Positions 27,169 through 35,763 of a stretch of DNA of 64,000 nt are shown in pieces; position 1 is the first letter of the stretch; the number at the start of each line of letters is the position of its first letter. The stretch comes from Sipunculus nudus (lineage: Eukaryota > Annelida > Sipuncula > Golfingiida > Sipunculidae). The stretch is taken from NCBI GenBank assembly GCA_026874595.1, contig CM049315.1, forward strand, positions 78,942,065-79,006,064. Reading direction: 5' to 3'. Made by a program: the position numbers and the translations under genes. Below the pieces are notes generated by a model that did no database searches, had not been told where the DNA came from, and saw nothing but the letters and a program-made list of their open reading frames with translations.

Positions 27169-27955
27169 CCGTACGCTCCGCGGAAAAAGCAAGTTACGTT
27201 TATCTTCTTCCGTCGCGCAACCTAAACCGAATCTGAACATTCAAACAACTGCCAGCACCCCACAAACGCCCTCTGAGACGATGTATGACAAACATCACAG
27301 CACAACTCCAGACACTACGGATGTCACGTCTCTTGATACGCATTCAACGAAACGCCACCGGCCATGTTCTGTTCACGGATCCTTGGAGCCTGTGCCACCG
27401 GGGGACCGCCAGTTCCCTCACCCCCATTCTGTGCTGGTACAATGCAAGCATCCTAAAATGAACCGCTACATAGAAAATATGATATCCACACAGGGATATC
27501 TAATGGAGGAAATGGATCCAGTGACCGGGGCCGTCCATCGCCTGTGGTATGTCCACTTGGAAGACTTGGTTAAAAGGGACGGCGCTCCCGTGAGACCGTG
27601 CACCGACGTGCGCTTGTATGACCTAGCACCTGTAACGGACACGACGATTGATGATGACGACGAGCCCTTAGAATACCCCGCTTACTGTGTCTTGTGCAAA
27701 CCTTCACAAGACAACGGCGCAAAAGCCGTCCGCGTCACAAACAAGCGGGACGACGGACAAGAACGCCCGATGAACCTGGCGATGGACATTCAGACGCGCA
27801 AGCCTTTGTTTATGGTTGAAGCCAACGAAATGTATGAAAGCAAGGCATCGCACCATGGCGGCGTGCTTACCGTGTTTGTCGTTTGCTCTGACCCCGAATC
27901 CGTCTTCTACAAAAAGATGAAGGAAATGGGATGCACGTGCGGTGACACGGACTAG
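27110..27955 (+). CDS. Unrecognised 281-residue protein (unit A)
   Basis: The ATG at 27110 gives 281 residues; another ATG lies at 27125. The first 90 residues are basic and low in complexity (Ser, Thr, Pro), likely disordered. The rest is a compact domain with Cys and His (HPHSVLVQCKHPKM near 130, YCVLCKPS near 205, GCTCGDTD at the end) and an acidic DDDDEP loop. It could bind metal. It is part of a tight plus-strand chain. I do not recognise the family. Confidence 0.65.
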   Translation: MEKKEMIHATKSKSQQCRSDRTLRGKSKLRLSSSVAQPKPNLNIQTTASTPQTPSETMYDKHHSTTPDTTDVTSLDTHSTKRHRPCSVHGSLEPVPPGDRQFPHPHSVLVQCKHPKMNRYIENMISTQGYLMEEMDPVTGAVHRLWYVHLEDLVKRDGAPVRPCTDVRLYDLAPVTDTTIDDDDEPLEYPAYCVLCKPSQDNGAKAVRVTNKRDDGQERPMNLAMDIQTRKPLFMVEANEMYESKASHHGGVLTVFVVCSDPESVFYKKMKEMGCTCGDTD

Positions 27956-27970
27956 AAATCGCGCACGGTA

Positions 27971-27987
27971 GACACCTTTTATTTGTG
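27971..27987 (+). promoter_or_regulatory. 17-bp shared upstream element, second site (unit A)
   Basis: Exact repeat of the 17-mer at 26773, here 38 bp before the ATG at 28025. Confidence 0.4.
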
Positions 27988-28024
27988 TTTGTCACAACGT
28001 CTGTTGTGCCCCCCGAACAAAAGT

Positions 28025-28735
28025 ATGACTCTTGAAACTATGCACCGCACAACCGGTAGAAAGACCCGCCTGTCTGCTATGGTTCCCGGAAGTGGAACAC
28101 CAAACTCTAACAGTCGTGTCACAGATTACGTGTTGAACACGCTGCACCTCGAATCAGATGGAATCCTTCTTTACTGGTGCCTCGACAGCGGTTCGGATGT
28201 TCACGTGTTTTTCAACCTGGCGACGAGTGGTGATAAAACGGTCGTATTCCACGTCACAGGAAACAGAGTTCTTGTACGGTCAACGGATCTCGACATGCAG
28301 TTCAAACGATGGTTGGGGTCAGATTCCGCACGGCACAGCACTTCAGACACCAGTGTTGACGTCGAGACGGACTCCACGTCAGTTTGTATTTGGCAGGCTG
28401 GAGACGAGCGCGTCTCGTTCATACGCGGGAAGGGAAAAGGGAAGCTGAACCGTTTCGTGCGTGGGATGAAACAAACATTTCGCGGACAACGCGGAGGACC
28501 CGCCGGGCTGTTGACAGGGCCCTTGCCTGCGGATATCGTGATCGGAGTGTCGTCGTCGAACGCTGTTATCATAACTCGTCACCCGTGGGAAGACGTCACG
28601 AGTTACATTTTCCCCGACGCCGGTTCTATATCGATGAACTTGGGTCTACCAGGGACAGTGAGAGCTGATCTGAACGACGTGTTGCGTGTTTGTTGCTGTA
28701 TTTTTCATATCGTTCGTCAGCAAAGTTTACCGTGA
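28025..28735 (+). CDS. Unrecognised 236-residue protein (unit A)
   Basis: The first ATG in frame, at 28025, gives 236 residues; the frame upstream begins with TTG. The protein is beta-rich (ILLYWCLDSGSDVHVFF) with a basic KGKGKLNRFVRGMKQ patch near 150 and a short Cys run at the end (RVCCCIF). An AATAAA lies 78 bp after the stop and ends the plus-strand gene chain, which faces the gB-like gene. The family is unknown. Confidence 0.65.
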   Translation: MTLETMHRTTGRKTRLSAMVPGSGTPNSNSRVTDYVLNTLHLESDGILLYWCLDSGSDVHVFFNLATSGDKTVVFHVTGNRVLVRSTDLDMQFKRWLGSDSARHSTSDTSVDVETDSTSVCIWQAGDERVSFIRGKGKGKLNRFVRGMKQTFRGQRGGPAGLLTGPLPADIVIGVSSSNAVIITRHPWEDVTSYIFPDAGSISMNLGLPGTVRADLNDVLRVCCCIFHIVRQQSLP

Positions 28736-28812
28736 ACACCCGACATTTTGTTATAGTTCACAGTTCGGATATATACGGATTCAGGCACATGTATATCACT
28801 TGTTTGCTTTTC

Positions 28813-28818
28813 AATAAA
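28813..28818 (+). terminator. Poly(A) signal of the plus-strand chain (unit A)
   Basis: AATAAA, 78 bp after the stop at 28735. Confidence 0.6.
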
Positions 28819-28953
28819 CGACAACAACTGACACGTTTTCTTGTTACTTTTATTGATCATTATACAATGGTGGAAAGAGGGGGCGGGGGCGGTCCATTAC
28901 TTGTACAGTTGCATACCAGACAACCCATAGGTCAATATAAGACGTATACGTTT

Positions 28954-28959
28954 TTTATT
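28954..28959 (-). terminator. Poly(A) signal overlapping gB stop (unit A)
   Basis: Minus-strand AATAAA that overlaps the TAA at 28958-28960. A second minus-strand AATAAA lies about 105 bp further on, at 28849-28854. Confidence 0.45.
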
Positions 28960-31376
28960 AATATACGCTAGGCCATATGGATAATTTGTCCCGTCTTGTC
29001 GATCTTTTATTCCATTTCTTGCCCCACATGTCCTTTTCAGCGTTCACAATGTTATCTTTTCCTGTTTTCCCCAGCAGACGGGTTTGCTCGCCTTTTCCAG
29101 CCGGTTCGTCTTCTCCCTCCGACCACGACGACGTAGAGGAGGAACTCGACGACGTGGACGACCGACGGTCTCTGATTACAACCGTTGGCACCCCGCTTTT
29201 CCTGTCTCTGTACTTGACGTAGGCTCCGTGCCCCGCTTGCACGGTCAGGGCTGTCATTTGTCTTAGGAGTACAAAAAAGGCATAAACGCCACCGATACCC
29301 ACCATTATCCCCAGTATAAAAGCGATCACCTTACCAGCAAGTGTACCGAGGAATCCCAAAATCCCAGAAAGGAGTTTACCGAAGAAATCCAACGCACCAT
29401 TGAATACTGTGCCAACTGCGCTGCCGATGCCGTTGATTATGTCGGAAGCGATTTTCCCCAGGTCTGGGTCATTGCTGGTGTAAACCTGATACATGGCCAT
29501 CGTCCAACGTAAATGGCGATCGAAAACGCGCATCTGGTTCGCGTTTTCCAGCATAGACATGAGATCGAGCTCGCCTTCGATTTCCTTGTCCGTGTAAGGG
29601 TTTTCCATGATGGGGACATCGGCCTCTATCGGTGGCAGGAAATCGGTGACGTCCCGCAGGGCGGGATCGACGTCATCCACTATGTAGCCGTAATTCATAT
29701 CACGGATGTAATTTTCAGAAGGCAGTTCCGACAACACCGCAAATTCGGTTTCGGTCCCGTTTTCGTCCGGCAGGGTGATAAGAGTGTAGTTTTTGTACGT
29801 GAGCGGTACCTCGTTGATGTAAAAACGCAACATGTTCGGGTAGCGGCAGGATTCCGTGTACTTGGGCGGGATCACGATCCGTCCGTCATCCATGGCCTGG
29901 CGCCGCAGAGGTTCCATGTCCTTTATCCCGGTCATGTTGGCCGTCCTGTTGCCCCCGTCCGCCGTGTCATTGAAGTATATTAGAGGCCTGCTGTAGCACA
30001 ACCATTTGCCCTCGCCGACCTCCAAACTGCGGGCAAGACGGAAGTCCGTTTCATTGAGGAACCTGCATCGGCTTATCTCGTAAACGCTGCCGCGCGGTTT
30101 GGCATACACGTCCCGCCCTAAGTACACAGACAGCACAGACGACGGGTTGACAATGGCAAGAGAACGCGCCATGTTGTGGTCGTAATAACTCTGAGCGCAC
30201 CAAGTGTCCAGACGTTGACGCTGTTGCGAGTTCATCCAGTCCACAATCTTCCCTGACACAAAATACCTCACGTTTTCCATTATTTCATTGGTCATCAGCA
30301 GCAGTTCCGACCTGGTTGCGTGGTCAATACTACGTCTTCGACGGGAAAGGTAATGCGTGCAGTTCAACGCGGCAGCCCCGTGAGCGTTGGCGTGCTGCTT
30401 CCTCTTGTACTCCTCACACAAGTGGTCATGGTTTACTACGCTTACATTCAGATGTACCGTGGAATGGTTGAGGTGGTTTTCGATTGCAGAAACGGGAACA
30501 GTGTCAGGTATCCAAGCGACGATCCCGTAATAGGTGTCCCAATACATTTCCGTGTAGTTCATTGAACTCAGCCTCTTTGACACGCAGTAGGGATGATCGA
30601 TGGCACTGAGACTAGGTATCATATGTTTCTGTCGGTCAAATGTAAGCATTTGTTTTGCGTCCTCCAGCACCAAGTAGAAGCGCCCGTTGCCGTCACCCAG
30701 CTTAACCTTGGTTACGTTATGGTGTATCTCTGCCAGTACATAACCGCATGACATCGTAGGTTCGACTTTGTGCCAAACGATGACCCATTCGTCAGTGGTT
30801 ATGTGACTGCCCAGTTCAAACGATCTGGCTCCCGTGCTCGACAGGTTCTGAGCCATGCCCAGCGACGTGTGCACAACCTGATACGGGGGAGAAGCGACAA
30901 CATACACTTCTTTCATGATACAGTTGTGAGTGTACGTTTCCGGATCGTACCCGAACGCGAACCAATTATACTTCACACTGACAGGTATGTTGCTGGAATA
31001 CGTGACGTATCCGTCGTGGCTCATGCTGACATAATACAACATGTGCGTCTTGCCGTCGATCGTGCAGTCCCTTGTTGAGCGCCATTTCCGACACTCTTCT
31101 GCCGAGGGAGGCGCAATCGGGCGGTCCCATTTGTCAGTTATAAATTTGTGACCAAACCAACCCGTGTACGTTTTTCTGTACGATACGAACCACTGGCAGG
31201 CCATGGCGTCGGTCCTGGTAGCTTGAATATTCCTCTTGAAAGTGATAACCGTCCCGGTTTCGTGGTGGTCCTGTGCATGGTCAGCTGCATGGGGGCATCT
31301 GGGGTGAGGAGCGAAATGTACATATTTGGACGGCGTCCGCGGGTCACAGAACCGCAGTCTGTTCAAACGTTCGTTC
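28958..31376 (-). pseudogene. gB-like glycoprotein gene lacking its 5' end (unit A)
   Basis: The sequence matches the complete copy at 43003-45561 base for base as far as I can see, but it stops at the duplication junction (31374-31376). It therefore lacks the ATG, signal peptide and about the first 47 residues. No in-frame ATG replaces them close by, and the promoter is also gone. Unless a chance upstream start and signal are supplied from unit B, this copy should not make a secreted, membrane-inserted protein. Furin-like site, ectodomain and membrane anchor are intact, so the loss is recent. Confidence 0.9.
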
Positions 31377-31802
31377 GCCGTTAACTTTCACGAACAGTAA
31401 CAAAGATTCGTTTCAGGTATAAGACGTTAGGAATATACTAATATGTGTTAAGTGTTAACATATCAGTGTCATCATCATATGTACACCTCTGTATGTAAAA
31501 CAAACCATACTCGCTCATACGAGTGTCAAGGACGTGATGTCTTTGTAAGAGGATATGACTGCTAATCACGTACCGGATACCCTGCTACTTAAACGTGGTT
31601 TATGGAAACAATGTATAAAACGTCGTTGGACGTATGTTTCGGTTATGACGCACACCAGTAGGGAGTTTTTTTGGTGTTTACGTAGTTATTTGATATATGT
31701 GTTTGTGAGTCACGTTGCCCCTGCCATTAAACATGTTTTACAAAAAGTTGTTTGTGCGTGTTGTGGAATTTCCTATGTTTGACGTCATGTCTGCTTTCTT
31801 GC

Positions 31803-31810
31803 TATATAAG
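31803..31810 (+). promoter_or_regulatory. TATA box upstream of spliced IAP gene (unit B)
   Basis: Second copy of the TATATAAG at 17758. In this unit the sequence upstream is the truncated gB gene. Confidence 0.4.
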
Positions 31811-32003
31811 CTCAGCACTACAGAATGTTCAGCATAACCGCCGCGGACGTCGACTGTTCAGTTTCGGCATCATAAGTCAGCATCCTGTCATTAATAAACG
31901 GAGTGACTGTTATTTGGCACAGGGCTCTACAATTGATTCCATATGACTATCGTGCTGCTGAGCTCGTCTGGAACTTATATACACCACAGGTTGTCTGTCC
32001 AAT

Positions 32004-34041
32004 ATGGTAACTATATATAATAACTTGACGGGAGAGATTGTCAGTGACCGTGAACATTACAGATATGAGATCAACCGGCTAGTGTCATACAAAACGTGGC
32101 CGAAAGGAAACCCAGCATTTCCGACAGACAGCTCTGGCAAAAGTCGGGTTCTATTATACAGGGCGTGAAGATGAGGTAAAGTGCTTTGTTTGTGACATTC
32201 GTCTGAAACGTTGGGTGGAAACGGACCTCCCGTTGTCCGAACACGAGAGACACGCTCCTAGGTGCCAGTTCATTTTAGGAATCGACATTGGAAATGTTCC
32301 TATGGTCGCTGAAAATGAAGTGTTTTCGTTGGACAGAATACGCGAAGAAGAACGCAAGGTCACATTACTGAGACAGACTGCCTCTGAGACAACAGGTGGA
32401 GCAAGTGGTAGCGCTACATCTAACACAAACAATGTGCCCTTACCGTTTACATTCACCTTCTTTGGCAACACTGGAGCAAAATGTAAAGTGCCACAACTGA
32501 AGATTGCTGTGAAGGAAACTTTAACTTCATTGCAACCCAACAATGAAGGGCGTTCTCCACAGTCCCATGTTCAAGCTGCTGCTGGCCCGTCCAGCATGCC
32601 CGCTGCATTCAATACAGGTCAGGAAAAACCTCGGGCTCCAACACCGTCAAATTCTACACCGGGCATGTCGACATTGAGCCAGGATATGCAGAACCTATCT
32701 TTGCAGAGAACCAGTGTCAGCACGTCCAATATTCCAGAGACCCCCGGGGTAAGTTAAATGTTTGCAATCACGTTATAGAGCTGATACATACATAGCGAAA
32801 CTGTCAAATTGTTATACATTTGATCATAGATTACAGCGCATGTAATGGTTTGCGGGGTGTTTTGCTGTTGTGAGAAACGTATGGGTAACATGTGCGTTTA
32901 ACTGAAACGGACATATGATCATGTGGACGTCATTGCACGTTACGACAATAAAGTCTGTTCTGTTTTTCAGGCACCTGATGAGATGTGTGACGCGGCAAGC
33001 ATCAGAACGATGATGCACCACGCGGCACATCCACAATACGCTGACGTAGCGATCCGGTTCAGGTCATTCAGACTGTGGCAGGCGTCGTCAATTCAACCTG
33101 TCGCCAGACTCTGTCAAGCGGGCTTCTTTTACTTAAGCCTGGACGACATTGTACGCTGTTTTATGTGCGGGGGTGGACTTTGTAATTGGGATGCAGACGA
33201 TAATCCTTGGACCGAACACGCACGTTGGTTCCCCCGCTGTGAGTTCCTGAATGCATGCAGACACATACCGGAGGTCCAGAATGCCATCAACGGTATGATA
33301 GACGAGTCTGAACAGGCGGGTGAGAACCGTTCACGAACTGATATTTCTGACGTTGTTGCTTCTTTTATGACTACACCAATGGTTAAAGAGGCACTTGAAA
33401 TGGGCTTTACAAGGGATAGCATTAAGGGTGCTATGCGACTAAAGGGACGGGCATGTGTTGACATCAATGAACTGATGGATGCTGTAGAAAAGTTTGCAGT
33501 GACTCAAAGCCGTTTTGAAAAAACAGTCACATATGCAAACGTTGCACATACAGAGATTGATTCGGAGGATGAAAACGAACCGGAAAATGCTTCTACCTCT
33601 GTTGCAGCCTCAGCGTGCAAGAACGGCGAGTGTGGAACAAGCAAGGGTAAGGAGGCAACAGGAACGAGCACCCAGAAAACAGAGAAATGTTCTGATAGCT
33701 CTAAGAAACGTAAGAAAAAGAAGACACAGAAGAAGAAGCAAAAGAAGAAAAGCGAACAGGTCCCACAGCCGACACCTGGTAGCGCCGGGGAAACAGCAGA
33801 TGACAAAGAAAGCGAAAAGGCCCCACATCCGACAGGTGGTAGCGCCGGGGAAACGGCTGATGACAAAGAACGCCGTGATACACTTTCCGCAGAAATACAG
33901 GCACTCCGCGACAAGACGAAGTGCAAAGTCTGTCTGACGAGCGAGGTTAACATCGTCTTCTTACCATGCAGCCATTTGGTCTGTTGCCTTGACTGTTCCC
34001 TGCAGCTGCAAAAATGTCCCATTTGTCGTGAACTCATTTAA
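32004..34041 (+). CDS. Spliced BIR-BIR-UBA-RING IAP gene with frameshift (unit B)
   Basis: Exons 32004-32748 and 32971-34041, identical in layout to the unit A gene, with the same BIR1 frameshift near 32130-32140 (ATG-frame stop at 32166). The lesion thus predates the duplication, or is a genuine feature of expression, or both units inherit one consensus error. The intron holds the same AATAAA (32947-32952). Confidence 0.75.
32749..32970 (+). other. Intron of spliced IAP gene (unit B)
   Basis: Copy of the 222-bp intron with GTAAGT donor and CAG acceptor. Confidence 0.75.
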
Positions 34042-34327
34042 GCCACAGTGAAAACATTTATGTGAATGACACACAAGGGTCATATGATGGTAAATAACGA
34101 TTCGTGCGTATACTACACCGACACGCAGTGTGAAAAGAGGTACAATATTTGACTCTCCCCCTAAGTGTTGTTACTGCTACCGCTTCATTTCTGATACATA
34201 CATATTTGCCATATACAGTTAGTGGTGTGTATGTATCATGTATAGCCCCCGTTACACCACGTCGATCGCTTAGCATAAAGGCACGTGGTCTGCCGTGTTG
34301 CACAACACATCTTCCCCACGTCTTCCA

Positions 34328-34334
34328 TATATAG
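34328..34334 (+). promoter_or_regulatory. TATA box of BIR-RING IAP gene (unit B)
   Basis: Copy of the TATATAG at 20283, 55 bp before the ATG at 34383. Confidence 0.55.
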
Positions 34335-34382
34335 CCGCGCTCCAGGGACTGCACTGCAGTCTGTACTCGACCATCCGTTCAC

Positions 34383-34970
34383 ATGTCTGACATATCTCTC
34401 TCCGTGCCCGCCAAGAGAAAGGTAACAACGTTAACTGAGGTTGTAGGACAGGAAGTATTACCCACCGTCTATTTAACTCAGCCTTCTATGCAACAGTACA
34501 CAGATCGCCTGGCGTCGTTTTTACCGAACTGGCCTGTACGCGACATACAAAAGCCTGCCAGGCTGGCAGAAGCTGGCTTGTATTACACGGGCAGCGCAGA
34601 CAAGGTTAAGTGTTTCCAATGCGGTGTCCTTCTTGACCAGTGGTTGCCAGAACACGACCCGTGGGTAGAGCATGCCAAACGGACACATGGATGCTCTTTC
34701 CTGGATGCACGCCTAAGCGTAACCTCGCATGAAAACGTCTTGGCGTTACCCAAAGCTACCGATCAACAAACAAGACGTCAAACCCCAATACAAGACGAAG
34801 GACAAAACGAGGACAGGTGTTTGTGCAAGGTGTGTTTTGCAGAGGAAGTGAGTGTCGTCTTCTTGCCTTGCAATCACCTGCTGGTGTGCAACACATGCTC
34901 TGCTCAGCTTCAGGTTTGCCCCCAATGCAATGTGCGCGCATCAAACAAGATACGTATATATTTATGTTGA
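34383..34970 (+). CDS. BIR-RING IAP protein (unit B)
   Basis: Same 195-residue protein as at 20338-20925, with one BIR and one C3HC4 RING, no differences. Two intact copies would raise the dose of this inhibitor of apoptosis. Confidence 0.9.
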   Translation: MSDISLSVPAKRKVTTLTEVVGQEVLPTVYLTQPSMQQYTDRLASFLPNWPVRDIQKPARLAEAGLYYTGSADKVKCFQCGVLLDQWLPEHDPWVEHAKRTHGCSFLDARLSVTSHENVLALPKATDQQTRRQTPIQDEGQNEDRCLCKVCFAEEVSVVFLPCNHLLVCNTCSAQLQVCPQCNVRASNKIRIYLC

Positions 34971-35093
34971 GTATCGACTAAAACATTGTTGTACTGGCGC
35001 GCGGACTTTATTACCCACGGACCATGTGTATTATCAGTCGTATATTCTAGAACAGTTCGTATAACGGCCCCTGTGGATATTGTGTATTACTGT

Positions 35094-35145
35094 ATATGAA
35101 ATAAAACAGGTTTATGTAGATATGAAATAAAACAGGTTTATGTAC
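35094..35145 (+). repeat. 26-bp tandem repeat carrying two AATAAA (unit B)
   Basis: Copy of 21049-21100; the hexamers lie at 35100-35105 and 35126-35131. Confidence 0.6.
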
Positions 35146-35266
35146 AGCTCCGGTTAGTCCGGGCGCGTATTTACTGCATGTTTGTTACATATCGTATAAA
35201 CCGTCGTATCCATAACCGTCTTTATTGTGTTTTTGTTGATATTTGTGATGTACGTGAAGTGTTCGT

Positions 35267-35740
35267 ATGAGTGTATCTTGTCCAAATGCTCCTGGATATT
35301 TGAACGCAGTAAATGTAACGATGGATTGTCAGCATTTTGTCTTTTGCCGTAGGGTGTCATGCAAGAACGAAGGTCTGGTGCCCTATGCACCTTCCGAATC
35401 ATTGAAGCGTAAGCTCCAAGTGCGTGGCACGAATTTTAAAAAACGCGGCCGTAAACCTTGGGATCTTTGGGTTGAAAGGACGTCTGTTGACACTAGCCCT
35501 TGTGAAAATGGGTTCATCCTCGGGTTTGATCCTACGACATGGACTCCAGTGGCGATCATACACCTGTACACGGGTTTCTTGATGTATCGGGCAGATACCC
35601 AAAGTTTGTTTTGGAGGGGCTACATTTCCAATGACACAAAGGTGAACGGGTCGGTGTCACTAGGTGCGCACTTGAGCCAACTGATCAAGTTACCAGACCC
35701 TTACTTGTTTCTTCTGTGCATGCCGACTGGAAGGGCCTGA
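35267..35740 (+). CDS. Unrecognised 157-residue protein (unit B)
   Basis: Identical to the protein at 21222-21695, with the Cys cluster at the N-terminus and the basic KKRGRK patch. Confidence 0.6.
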   Translation: MSVSCPNAPGYLNAVNVTMDCQHFVFCRRVSCKNEGLVPYAPSESLKRKLQVRGTNFKKRGRKPWDLWVERTSVDTSPCENGFILGFDPTTWTPVAIIHLYTGFLMYRADTQSLFWRGYISNDTKVNGSVSLGAHLSQLIKLPDPYLFLLCMPTGRA

Positions 35741-35763
35741 CAGGGGCATTTCAAGGAAGACAT

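Larger units (their letters stand above)
17329..31373. repeat. Tandem duplication, unit A (14,045 bp)
   Basis: This block is repeated directly at 31374-45418. Every ORF recurs at an offset of exactly 14,045, so there are no length differences across the unit. Left homology starts at 17329, where 17328 is A but 31373 is G. A 3-bp TTC is shared by the left edge (17329-17331), the junction (31374-31376) and the right edge (45419-45421). Differences seen: 17585 T versus 31630 A, 21007 G versus 35052 A, 22900 C versus 36945 T, and 27472 A versus 41517 T. Confidence 0.95.

Noticed and set aside
31138-31384. ORFs across the duplication junction as new fusion genes
   Set aside because: They are short antisense frames of the gB gene; no promoter or domain supports them.
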